This document shows, in pieces, positions 1 through 10,800 of a stretch of DNA of 64,000 nucleotides. The notes below the pieces were generated by a model, which did no database searches, had not been told where the DNA came from, and was given only the letters and a program-made list of their open reading frames with translations. The stretch covers positions 1,616,185 through 1,680,184 of the forward strand of contig JAEVLN010000018.1 in assembly GCA_018350325.1 (NCBI GenBank), read 5' to 3'. Both the position numbers and the translations under genes were made by a program. The stretch comes from Globodera rostochiensis (lineage: Eukaryota > Nematoda > Chromadorea > Rhabditida > Heteroderidae). How positions within the stretch are numbered: position 1 is the first letter of the stretch; each line of letters starts with the position of its first letter.

Positions 1-26
1 AAAAAGTTTTCAATCAATCATATTAT

Positions 27-52
27 TACCATTATTATTATTATTATTATTT
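27..52. repeat. (TAA)n microsatellite tail of the LINE
   Basis: A short run of ATT/TAA trinucleotides at the 3' end of the minus-strand LINE, consistent with a simple-repeat 3' tail. Confidence 0.7.
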
Positions 53-160
53 ATTCGACATCAAAGGAAATGCATAACATGCAAATCGCTGACATGATGG
101 ACATGGAGGGCGGTTTACGTAAAAATGTGTCAACAATCATTTGGGAGTTTGGGATTTTTG

Positions 161-1657
161 TTAGGGCAGAGGAGAGTTTGGATCGGGGAAGCTTTTAAGA
201 AAGAGAGCGAGTTTGGGTTTGAAAATTTGGGGGTGCGTTATAGATACCAGATCGCGAGAGAGACAATTCCATCTATTAATACACCGATTAACGAAGAGAT
301 TTGAGGTGATGGGGGACTTTTTATTTTTGTAAATTTGGAATGGATGTTTACGACTAGGACGGTCAGAGAGTTTGAGAATATCTGTGGTGTTGATGTGAGT
401 GTGATTGTGACATATTTTGTGAATTAAACATAAGTCGTTAACGAGACGACGGAACGCCAGGGACTCAAGTTTGAACACGGCAAGACGTTTTGAATAGGGG
501 CATTTGGCGATATGACATTTTGCGAGAGCTCTTCTAGTGAAAAACTTTTGAAGACGTTCTATTTTGGCTGACAACACTTTGTATGGGGGGTTCCAAACAA
601 CAGAGGCGTATTCAACAAGCGGACGGATGTATAATTTGAAGGCCCGGGACCAGATGATGGGGTTTTTACAATTGAGCGCTTGGAAAATTTGCATAGAACG
701 CATGTAGGCTCCCCTGAACATCGAGTTTATGTGTGGGCGGAAGTCGAGTTTGTGATGAATAAGTACCCCGAGGTCTTTCATTTCAAATGTGTTGCGGATG
801 GGGGTGCACATAATTGAGTAGGTTGGGGCCAGATATGGGCGTCCTCGGACTTTGGGAAGAATGCGCAGAGCCAATGTTTTATCACGTGAAATTTGGAGGG
901 CCCAGGATACACACCATTTATACAAACTGTCGATGGAGTTTTGCAATTGGGGGGAGTGGGAATCACCGTTGTGGGAAGAAATGATTTTGATATCATCGGC
1001 GTACATTCGAATGTGGGTGTGAGAGTTGACTGAGGAAGTTATGTCATTGATATAAATTATGAAAAGTAGGGGTCCTAAAACCGAGCCTTGTGGTACACCC
1101 GAACGGATTGGATTGGGGGGTGAAACGGAGTCCTCGATTTTGACAACAAATGATCGTTCAGTGAGAAAATTGCGGATCCAACGGAGAAGTTTACCACGGA
1201 TGCCAATCCAGTGCAGTTTATGAAGGAGATATTCGTGAGGTACAGAATCGAAAGCCCGGCGGAGATCAATGTAAATACAGTCAATACATTTTCCCTCGGT
1301 TAGTGAATTTCCCCAAGATTCAAGAGTAGAAATGAGTTGAGTGACCGTGGACCTTTTGGGAAGAAATCCGAATTGGTTTACATCGAGACGTTTGTGTTTT
1401 AGAAGGAACTGGGTGATGCTTTTGGAGATAACACGTTCAAATACCCGACAAGTGGTGGATGTTATCGAAATGGGGCGGTAGTTGGTGGGGTCTGACTTAG
1501 TGTTCTTTTTGTGAAGTGGTAGGATAATGGATTTGTGCCAAAGGCGTGGAATGTGACCAGAATCGAGTGAATTTCTAAATAGATCAGTAAGGGGTGTACA
1601 CAATCCAATTCGGCAACTTCTGAGGAGGCTGACAAATACAATGGCAAAGATGATCAA
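161..1657 (-). pseudogene. LINE reverse transcriptase domain
   Basis: An open frame of 498 codons holding a nearly complete reverse transcriptase. Visible motifs in order are the N-terminal finger block (NYRPISI), the QFGF motif, the palm motif AFDSVPH, GVPQGSVLGP, and the catalytic YADD at 992-1003. It continues into a C-terminal thumb/extension ending near 161. It would copy element RNA at a nicked target site. The first 20 or so codons (up to about SLLRSCRIG) begin mid-domain: the upstream finger region and linker to the endonuclease are missing. The frame has no stop codon over 1.5 kb, so the element is fairly young despite the deletion. Confidence 0.9.
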
Positions 1658-2615
1658 ATTTTTCGTTGATATAAAATTGGTCAGTAAGTGAGATGTGGGA
1701 GATGAGAGGGGTTATTTTTTCGAGGTTACAGTCAGACATGTCCCTGACAAATATTGGTTTTGGTTTGGGTAATGGGGGGTGCTTTAATTTAAAAAGGAGA
1801 GAGTGATGGTCAGAAGTTGAAAATCCTGGATCTACAGTGAGAGAGGTAATGATTTCCTGGGTATTGCTAAAACAGAGATCCAGAATGTGGGAGCCTCGGG
1901 TGGGAACAGTTACATATTGCAAAAATCCAAGCACAGCTGATATATCCATAATGGGGTGAGCCTTGAAATTTATGTCAGACCAGTTAAGAGAAGGGCAGTT
2001 GAAATCTCCGGTGATAATCATAGTGGGGGTGAGATAATTTTGGATGGTTTTAAAGAGCTGAGTTTTTTCGGCCTTAGTGCTGGAGGGGGAGAGGTAGACA
2101 ACCACAAATCTGATATGAGTGTAGCAATTAGAGCCTAGAATGTCAATGAATAGCACTTCAAACCCTTTGGAAGATAGAGAAAAGATGAAACGGGAGGAAA
2201 TACGGGCATCGACCAGGAAGGCTACTCCGCCACCCCTCATTTTGTTGGTTGTGCGATGGCATAAGTAAGTATGGAATTTACCTTGAAATGAGAGGTGGCT
2301 TACACATGAATCGGGGTTGAGCCAGGTTTCGGTAAGTGCGATGATGTTTAAGTCTTTGGATGTGATTAATTGGTCCAGATCAGGGATTTTGTTGGCGATG
2401 GATCTACAATTGATGCTTGAGCAATTAATAGAATTGAGTGAAAAAGGATTTTTGTCAAGTGAGCGGTTAGAGATAAATGAGCAAAGATTTTTGTCAATTG
2501 AGCGGTTAGAAGTAAAAGAACTAAAAGAACAAAGGTTTTTGTCAATTAAGCAATTGGAATTGAATGAAGAGAGGTTTGGCCCGTCCAGCACCGTCAGGCC
2601 TCTAACGTTTTCCAT
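1584..2615 (-). pseudogene. LINE apurinic-type endonuclease domain
   Basis: A frame of 343 codons starting at an ATG at 2615. The first 70 residues are a low-complexity, serine/asparagine-rich stretch with repeated SIDKN/SLDKN units. The exonuclease-endonuclease-phosphatase fold follows: the LTETWL motif (catalytic Glu), GGGVAFLVD, GDFNCPSLNW (catalytic Asp/Asn) and the C-terminal SDHHSL (catalytic Asp-His). All key residues are present, so the nicking domain looks intact. The last 15 or so residues are out of frame relative to the reverse transcriptase and reflect the deletion junction. The product would nick target DNA to prime reverse transcription. Confidence 0.88.
2410..2580 (-). repeat. 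In-frame minisatellite in LINE ORF 5' end
   Basis: Imperfect tandem units of about 40 bp sharing TTTTTGTCAA and GAGCGGTTAGA-like cores. On the minus strand they encode repeated Ser/Asp-Lys-Asn peptides just before the endonuclease domain. Copy number in this region probably varies between elements. Confidence 0.6.
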
Positions 2616-2625
2616 GTTATGATTT

Positions 2626-4134
2626 CCTACAATATAATTTCATTAAAAATTAAGAAAGAAGGAATCGCAAAGTTGCACTTAATTTTTTTTACAAATGACT
2701 CCCTGCAAAGAGAGCAGTTTTGCTCTTGCTTTTACTATTCTCTGATGTTCTGACTAACTATTTTAAACCATCGAATTGTTTCCTTAATTGAATGGGAGTT
2801 GATGAAGTTGACAATTTCGAAATTTTCGCCGATTCTCCGTCACTTATTTTTTTATTAGTAAATTTTTAACGTAAATAGTAATCGCAAAAATACAACCTTA
2901 TTTCGGTGTCATGTAGTTTGTCTTTTTGCAAGTCGGTTGTTGTGTTGCGGGTCCAATCCCGGGACTTATTTAAAAAAAACGAATCCCAAGAGCCAAAATA
3001 TTACTAATTAGAGAGGAGGTTGTCAAATGGAGAGGGGGTTACTAATAGAAAAAATACGGTAATATACAAGCAAGCAATAAAATAATGAATAATTATAAAA
3101 AAGGAAGGAACCTAAACATATATTAAATATGGGTTAGTTTTATTTTCTGGCTATGTCAGTTTCAATGAAGTTTACCTTTTTTTTGAAGTTCCGGTTGTGA
3201 CATAAACTCTTCCAATTTATACTCGCCCTTTCTTCAAATATTCATTATCTTACTCACGCCACAAAGTCAGAAAATTCACCCATCCATTAAATAAATGTTT
3301 AAAATTTTTATCGTTTTTGCTATTTTTAAGTATTTAAGTAATTTGTTACATGATATTTATTTAAAAGTTTTAGTGAAAATAAAGTTTTAAGAATAATTTT
3401 TTAATTGTATTGAAAAAAAAAAATTATGAAATATTTTATATTTGTAAATAAATTTGATAATAGTCCTTTTTACTTTGGAAATATTGTTAAGTGATTCAGT
3501 AATTTTACCAGTTAAAGAATAATTTTTTAAATTATTTTTAATTTAACGTACGATATTTCACAAGCATAACTTGTGGCCGTCAAACCCATTTTTAATTGAT
3601 TAGGTTTCATAATTCAACCTGCAACTAACTACAATCGCACACCGCGATGCAACAAGCGATTCGCGTTTGACAATAAAAGTCATTTTTTTAAAATATTGTC
3701 ATTATAGCAATAAAACACAATGCAGCATTTTCTTTTTTTAGTACGTATTTCACTTTATCTTTCTTTTACTTGTTCGTGTGTGGTTTGTTTTATTCTCATG
3801 TGAAGTGGACAGAAATACCTTTGCATTTAATAAAGCTGAAAATAAAAATTCCATGTATTTTGGATGTGCCCTTCATTTTTATTTATGTTTAAATAAAATA
3901 TTAATTTGAATTGTCAACAATTTTATTTAAAAATATAGCGATTTAAAGCCTTTGGCGAAACTTGTATTAATTATTATAATGTAATAACTTCATTTTTCCT
4001 CCATACTCAACCAGGCTTTCATTTCTATAGTTTGCCAAATGTGTACAAATTTCCTTTTACATTTTTTTATTTACTATTTGACAGTGAATTTTGTTTACAT
4101 ATCTACTTAATACTTCTTATATTTATTTTTTATT
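2626..4134. other. AT-rich non-coding stretch, T-rich on plus strand
   Basis: Mostly homopolymer-rich AT sequence. Two GC-richer specks stand out. One, near 2955-2975, resembles a tRNA T-arm (GCGGG, loop, CCCG) but has no acceptor or D arm. The other, near 3600-3680, is open in more than one frame. Neither is strong enough to call as a gene. Confidence 0.4.
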
Positions 4135-4338
4135 TTATTTATTTTTGGTTAGATTTATAAGTGAGGTTCTGAGTTGATCCGCCCCGTGGTACATACCGTC
4201 AGGCTTGTTTGCACAAGGCCTGGCATGTTGCCCATGCCCACAAATCTCGCAAGGGCTCCACCCACATAGCTCGCACGGCATGCGGCTGCGGTCCACGTGC
4301 TCCTCGCCTCCGCAGTTGTGTGTGCCGGCATTTCTCAT
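4135..4338 (-). CDS. Small Cys/His-rich ORF (exon candidate)
   Basis: A 67-codon minus-strand frame with strongly GC-biased codons in the first 45 positions, inside DNA that is otherwise about 80% AT. The middle has closely spaced metal-ligand-type residues: CELCGWSPCEICGHG followed by another Cys. This recalls a zinc knuckle or a small treble-clef finger, but I do not recognise a family. A possible splice donor (GTATGT) lies inside the frame after the Cys-rich part, so the real exon may end near 4190 and the AT-rich tail be intron. No partner domain is nearby. It could be a real exon or a scrap of a retroelement gag-like protein. Confidence 0.4.
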   Translation of the reverse strand: MRNAGTHNCGGEEHVDRSRMPCELCGWSPCEICGHGQHARPCANKPDGMYHGADQLRTSLINLTKNK

Positions 4339-4339
4339 A

Positions 4340-6060
4340 CATAAATGAAAAACGATTAAAATAATATTAAGTCACTGACGTCGTATGATCCGCTCCTTTA
4401 TTATAAATATGGTAATATAATTAGAATTTTGTTTATGAAAGCATTTTTAAAACACCTATATAAATATAATTGATATATGATTACAGGCTTATTTTATTAT
4501 GATTTATTTGTCAAGTTGATTTATTTATTTATCATTTTAATATAAACAAATCTGTGATAATATTTATTGTTTAGTATTAAAATAAATATTCAAAATTTCA
4601 TTATATAATTTTCTAAATATACATCTGCGATAAACATAGAAATGTTTGTCACCTTTTGCACAAATGTTTTCACTTTTTGATCACCGAGTAAATACATAGA
4701 TGTTTATTATTTTTTGGTTTGTAATCTGCAGTAATTTAATAATGCCATTTTTAATGTTAAACGCTTTATTATATCGTTTCGTTTGATTGGCTATCTTAAT
4801 CTTTCTTTACTAACAAATAAATATAAAATTTCAGCATAATTATTAATTGTTTAAAGCAAACCAATATTAATAAATTGCTTTTTAAAGTTAGGTGTTTTTT
4901 TATTGCTTCGAGTTTCAACTTTTACGGAAATTTTTATTTTTTCATTATCGAACAATTTTAAAATAAAATTTTATATATAAATAGCAATAAATTTATTCAT
5001 AAAATTTTGAAAAAAAAGTCAACACTGCAATCCCAAACAGTTCCATAAGTGCTTATTATATATGTCGGCGTATTATTTTGAATATTAAGATTATTCAAAT
5101 AAAATAAAACGGCAATTTTTTAAAGCGTAAATTTAAAAATTTATTGAACACTTTAAAAACAGGCTTATCGCTCGTCTCCGATTTTGTGTAAGAAGGGGTG
5201 GATAATCTCTTTGAGTTCAAATAAAAATTATATAATAAATTTTTCCATTTATGCACAATATAAAACTTATAAATAAAAATACCAATTCATGGATTTATTA
5301 TTAATTCAAAGTTAAAAAACATGCATCTACTAATTTACTCCATAATAATATAATTATTAAAATTTGAAAAAGTTTAAGGGATTCTGCAATCAATTATTTA
5401 ATTATAATTTGTAAAATGCAAACATAAAGTCCCAATGCCATTAAATTAAAAAGTCAACTTAGATTACATTGTTTTATATTATCTCTATATGCTATATTAA
5501 AAGATATTTTCCTCTAAAATACGCAAAAGTTGCCATTATATTTAAAAAATCAAATGCAAATTTAAACCAAGAAAATGTATTGTACAGCCTATTAATTAAA
5601 ATTTACAAATACGAAATCGAAATTACGTACTGTAGGAATTACCGGACACGACTAAAATAGAGCATCTGCGCTAATAACGAAATAATTAATTTTAAAATAA
5701 ACAGTATCATACTATTGAAATTGAAAATTTAAGACAAATAATCATATAAATAATTTATCCGTATAAATGTTAATAAATAAAACTGTAACATAATAAAAAT
5801 ATAAATTACAAAGAAGCTTTAAAGTCAATTATTTAAAGTTTTAACTAAGTATGGAAGACTCTCAAAAGCATTGACAAAAATAAAAAACTGTTAAAAAGAT
5901 AATTATTCTTATTAGCAACAAGACTCGTATTTCAGCAATTTTTTTTTGATAGATAAACATTATAAATAAAATTCATCGAAAAAGCAAGCCAGCAAAGCAA
6001 ATATATACGCTTAATCTCAATTATTAAACAAAGATTTAATTGCTAATAAACTAAATTATG
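4340..6060. other. AT-rich non-coding stretch; strand bias flips
   Basis: AT-rich DNA without a convincing gene. Around 4.95 kb the plus strand changes from T-rich to A-rich. A tiny GC-richer speck at 5161-5186 sits between an AG and a GTAAG, but is too short to judge. Other open frames here are AT-rich and look like chance. Confidence 0.4.
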
Positions 6061-6062
6061 AT

Positions 6063-6235
6063 TGTTATTATTACACAAAGCAAATTAACATTAAATTTGG
6101 CCTGCCTCTAGAGGAGGCAGAGCGTATAGGTTAAATAAATAAAGAGTTCAAGGACTTGGACAAATTCAAACCCAAGTTGTAGCTGCGTTTAACGGCCTGC
6201 GCAAAAGCAACAAAATTTCTGTATTTATAAATTGA
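6063..6235 (+). CDS. Coding island split by a 17-nt GT-AG insert
   Basis: A GC-richer island reads in one frame up to 6129 (peptide GLPLEEAERI), then meets a stop. Removing bases 6130-6146 (starts GT, ends AG, all AT otherwise) restores a frame that runs to a stop at 6233-6235 through QGLGQIQTQVVAAFNGLRK. The restored peptide has amphipathic spacing and normal composition. A 17-nt intron is far below the usual animal minimum, so the insert may be a decayed frame rather than an intron. Without removal, the original frame stops after a single TAA and then continues. No family recognised. Confidence 0.3.
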
Positions 6236-6780
6236 AAAGTTACGATAACAAATTTCCTGAAATTATAAAATCAAAAAAATAATTTTAATACATTAATTAT
6301 TAAGTAGACTAAGTAAAATAATGATTTTGCTGCTTGGAATCGTTGGAGGAAAAAAATAAAGTAGATTCGTTTTTAATAATTATTATTAATATATAATTTT
6401 AAAAAATCATTAAAAAAAGTAAATGTAACACAATAGCGTGAAAAAAATAAAAAAATTAGTCCCTTTAAATGACAAAGAAACTCAACAATTTATAATAATA
6501 AATTAAAGAATTTAATAAATAAATTAATATCTCTGAATACTACATATAATACTAAAAATGTTATAAAGTAAAAACATGATTAACAAACAAGACTTACATA
6601 GCATTTAAGTAAACAACAAATTTAAGATTAAAACCTCATCCCAAGATGAGAAAAATGTTTTGGTTATAAAAAAAATTAATCCAATTTTTCAAAATCAACA
6701 ACAGGAATAAAATAATGAATTTTGATAAATTCACACTATAAGTGAAGCAGATTACCATAAGTAATTATTTCAGAAAATCG

Positions 6781-6788
6781 GTAACTAA
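6781..6788. repeat. Target duplication GTAACTAA, left
   Basis: The 8-bp direct repeat GTAACTAA; its partner is at 7602-7609. It flanks the hAT element exactly at both ends. Confidence 0.85.
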
Positions 6789-7601
6789 CAGGGGTGGGCA
6801 AAATCCGAAAATAAAATCCGAAATCCGAAATCCCGGAAAACCAAAAATCCGAAATGATTTTAAATCCGAAATCCGAATTTACGAAAATCCCGAAATTTTT
6901 CCGGAATCCGAAACCCGAAATCCGAAATTTTTTCAAGGGAAATTTTTGCAATATTAATAATAAAAAAAATTTTTATTCATAGTCGAACTCATAAATTTTG
7001 AGATTGTGGTGTAAAAATAAAAGCATTTCCGCGTTTTCGGGAAGCAAGCTCTTCCTCAGATCATTGACTATTAACCCGCGGTTGAAAAAAGGCGCTCGCT
7101 CTCGGCGGAAGTTGCGGGAGACGATAGAAATTTTGTTGCCAGTTTTGTCAACAATGGCCACTTTATTGAGTTTTCGTTGTTCCAAAAAGCGTATGGGTCA
7201 CTGTAAACTGGAAGTGTTTTGGTCCTCAGATCAAAAATGTTGTAGGCGTGCTTGGAGGGTAATTCTTGCAGAATTCGCATTTTTTGCAATACGCCACTCT
7301 TCCAGAAAGTGTGAAATAATTCCAGATTAACGACATTTCTGAAATAAAGTTAAGCTCCAAAAGAGAGTAAACATAAAAGAGAGGTGTAGGCAGAAAAAAA
7401 TATTTCTTATTTGTGTGTTTACAAAAATTTCCACTCCAATATTTTTACATCCATTTGCTTCAAAAGTGCCATCTTTAGGGGTGCAAAATCCGAAATTTTG
7501 CTCAAATTCCGAAATCCGAAACCCGAAATCCGAAACGGCCAAAAAAAACCCGAAATTTTCCGGAATCCGAAATTTCGGATCCGAAATTTTGCCCACCCCT
7601 A
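6789..7601 (-). mobile_element. Deleted hAT DNA transposon, 813 bp
   Basis: The terminal inverted repeats are CAGGGGTGGGCAAAAT on the left and, on the opposite strand, TAGGGGTGGGCAAAAT on the right. Perfect 8-bp duplications (GTAACTAA) flank them, as in the hAT superfamily. Both ends carry many copies of TCCGAAA/ATCCGAAAT, a dense subterminal repeat that probably binds transposase. The centre holds only the 3' part of a transposase gene on the minus strand, so the element is an internal-deletion derivative that would need a full-length partner. Its perfect target duplication suggests relatively recent insertion. Confidence 0.9.
6973..7289 (-). pseudogene. hAT transposase C-terminal dimerisation domain
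   Basis: Two overlapping minus-strand frames together give the hAT C-terminal (hATC) dimerisation domain. The first contains DPYAFWNNENSIKWPLLTKL and the hallmark SPATSAESERLFSTAG. The second frame carries the continuation RGLIVNDLRKSLLPENAEML. A frameshift separates them near 7075-7090, so no intact product is possible even for this fragment. The N-terminal BED finger and catalytic RNase-H-like core are absent. Family assignment is firm because the S-A-E-R-x-F-S block followed by the L-x-P-E-x-x-E-x-x-L block is diagnostic. Confidence 0.88.
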
Positions 7602-7848
7602 GTAACTAATATGAGTTCAAAATTAAAGCAAAATTGTTAAATATTTAATTCCTAATAAATTTTGTTTGATAAATAAAACCAGTCGTCAAAATATCTCTTA
7701 ATTTAAAATTCATAAGATCAAATAAAAAAACTTTTCGTTTGAATATTTCATTATGCACTACGCAAGGCGGCGTGGTGCGTGTACAGTTACAAATTAAAAT
7801 CATCAAAAACTTCTTATTTAATTAATTATTTGAATATATTTAATGTTA

Positions 7849-10800
7849 CTAAACTGGTTCTATTATTTCAACCATGACTGATGTTGGTCCTTCGTACGTT
7901 TGCCAAATTCCGTGTTGGTCCTTAAAAACTGTGATTATTTGATTTTAAGTTTTAACTTTGTGTATGAATGCAGAAATGCTGCATTTATAATTATTTTTTA
8001 TCTTTAATTTTAATATTATTTCAAGTTTGTGTTTGTTCATAAGTGTGATAATTATTAATGTTTCATTGCAGATACTTTTGTTGGTGAATTAAATAAAATA
8101 TTTAATAGTAATTAAGATTCTCAAATTTTTTTAATCGCATTGAAGAAAATTGACTGTTTTGTTGTTTTTCACTGCGTGGAAAAGAATGTTAATTAGGCCG
8201 TTCTTATCTGCCACTTCTTTCAGATTAATTAATTTATTTGTTTTATTATTTTATGGTATTCCCGGTCAAATTGCTTTAAACGTTTGAATTTTAATATATT
8301 GTTATTATTTTCTTTTTTGAGTTGTATCTCTATAATTGCAGTATTAATCATTTATTTTTGAATTTTATTCATGAATTATTTACAAATTATGTTTCAGCAA
8401 ATATTAAACGCCGTCATTTTGATAAATACAAGCCATAAAAAATTATGTGACCAGTATTTTTTTACGATTCACTCGTTAAAAGAAATGTGTTGCTAAATTA
8501 ATCCACTAATCATGTTTAGTTGTAATTATTTTTATTTATTTTTCGTAAGTCCAGCTGCTGCGTGCGCAGAGTTTCGTTTCGGATTTCCATATGTTCCAAG
8601 GCCAGCTTGCGCTGAATTCATTTATAATATAATTTTTGAGGAAATGATTCTATTATTATTTTCTTTTTCCCGCTTTTCATAGCCTTAAACTTAATGAGTT
8701 CAACTGGTTTGTAAATAAAAAATTGTGTTTTTGAAAATAGCAAAAATTTTTTTTTGAAAATATTTTTGTCATAATTATATATATTTTTGCTCTTGAGTCA
8801 ATGCCAAAAGCAACTTTGATTTCTTTGTTTAACATTAGGTTCTGAATTTGAATTTGCTTTATGAATTTTATTAAATAGATTATAAATAAATAGTTAAAGA
8901 AATCATGTTTCAGCCCACTACATACTTTGGCTTTTTATCAATTTGCTTCGTAATATTAATTATTGATTAATGTCTAATCATTCTTTACTACTTTAAAATC
9001 TGAATTAACAATACAGATTTGTAAAAGAAATTATAATCTTGTTGTTAATTATAAGTTTTGAATTTAATTTAGTTTTTCATTTTTAATGATTTCTCTTCTC
9101 TTCATGCTGATATTCTCATATTTTTTGTTGTCTTTTTTTCTTGGTTTATTTTATTTGGGCTGATGATCTGTCCGTAACCGGATTTAATGTTAAAAATTTT
9201 TTGGGGGAAACAGGGAAAGGGGTCATGCGGTGCCGATAGGCGCCGCCGGGAAAATTTAGAATTTTTGACTCAGTTTGTTAAGAGAGTTGCAACCAAAATT
9301 GGAAGGAATGTGATACTTTTTGCATTAAAAACCTCCCGAACTTTTGAAAACCCACATAAGCATCATTTTGAAAATTTAGCCTCATTGTCCTTCAAGAACC
9401 CACAAAAAATGAGAATTTAAATCATTCTTATTGGCCTTACCAAAAACAACAGAATGAGGAAAAATCCGAAGGTCAAAACCAAATCTGGAAAATTGATCGA
9501 CAAACGCCTAGCAAACTGCAACAAAAAATGCATTAATAATGACATATTCCGTCAGCCTCTTCTTTTTATTCTCTGTTCATCATTCCATACGTTTGTTATG
9601 TGAGCCGAGTGACCGGCAGGGGGGGGGGTGCTCATTTGTCAGGTCAACGTCGGATCTGGCATTGCTGTTTTAAGCAACACTTAAATTTTCTAGCTATTTA
9701 AGTGCCGTATTTTTAACATTTTAGTAATAAACATCAGCTAGTGCAAAAGTAAAAAAATAATTAATGTTTCCAACAAGATAAAACAAAAAATTTAAAATGA
9801 TATAACGTATATAAAAATAGAAAATGGGAACGAACAAATAAGTGTATTAATATTTTTAGCAAAATTATTTTTATTGTTTATTATGTTTCTAAAAAATTAC
9901 TCATGTATTATTTCAATAGTAATGAATATATAAACTTATTAATGATTTTTTTTATATTTAAAAAAATTTATGAATATTACATACATACCAATCGTCACAC
10001 TTGGCTAATCGTTGCGCAATTCAACTCTCAACGTATAATTTGAAGGACGTTCGTTTTGTTTTTTGTAAAAAAACCAACGCAAAAAGTTGCGTTGAGTTAT
10101 TAACTTTGGGTTTTTTGCGTTTCTTACGCACGCATTTAAAAGAAGACTCGATCTCGGCCGTAAAAACCGCTGAGGCAATGCGGTCGACACTTTTTAATGA
10201 TTTTTTTGCATATTTTTTTTATTAATATTTCAATTACATAGTATTTTTTTACTTTTATTGTCATTCTGTTTATGTTTTAAGTAGTTTTACATGATTTATG
10301 CAAAATGAAGTTTTATATCATATTTTTGGGCAAAATTTAATTACTAGGAAGCAAATTTGGTTTTTTTATGTCAAAGAAATTTTACAATAATAAAATTAAA
10401 GATAATTTTTAAAATTTTTAAGAAAATCGTTTTTGAAATTTCATTATATCGGAAAGGCCTTTTCTTGGAGCTTTTTTAAACAAATTTATTGTTTGAAGGA
10501 AGGAATTGAGTTTTTTTAATCGTCTCGGGGCTTACGCCTTAAAAAACACCAATAAAAGGCATTTTCAGATTTGGTTTTGTTTTATATCATCATTTTTTCG
10601 TTGACGACATATAATTTTGTATTTTTTTGATGTACTTTCTTGGGAGTCAAATATTTAATTATTTTTTTGTTAAATTCTTTACTTGTTATTTTCAGTTAAA
10701 GTAGGCCGGGACCGGGATATTTTGGGAAAATCGGGACCGGGAAACGGGGAAAACCTTATAAATTTTTTTTAATGCTCAAAGGTGAAACAAATTTTTACAT

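Larger units (their letters stand above)
27..2625 (-). mobile_element. CR1/Jockey-type LINE, internally deleted
   Basis: A non-LTR retrotransposon on the minus strand. Its 5' part encodes an apurinic-type endonuclease and its 3' part a reverse transcriptase, in the usual EN-RT order. The two lie in different frames and overlap near 1584-1657, where a linker of probably more than 100 residues should be. The copy therefore carries an internal deletion with a frame change and is dead. The 3' end runs into a (TAA)n microsatellite at 27-52, the kind of simple tail CR1-like elements have instead of poly(A). I could not find a target duplication, because the 3' end lies at the window edge. Assignment to the CR1/Jockey group rests on motif order and protein style, not on a tree. 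Confidence 0.88.

Noticed and set aside
6075..6235. Stop codon reassignment (TAA read as an amino acid) at 6.1 kb
   Set aside because: One frame continues plausibly through a TAA, but the LINE and other frames use TAA/TAG as ordinary stops and a frame shift explains the site as well.
6736..7609. Plus- and minus-strand ORFs built of repeated P-K-I-R-N-type peptides
   Set aside because: They are translations of the TCCGAAA subterminal repeats of the hAT element.
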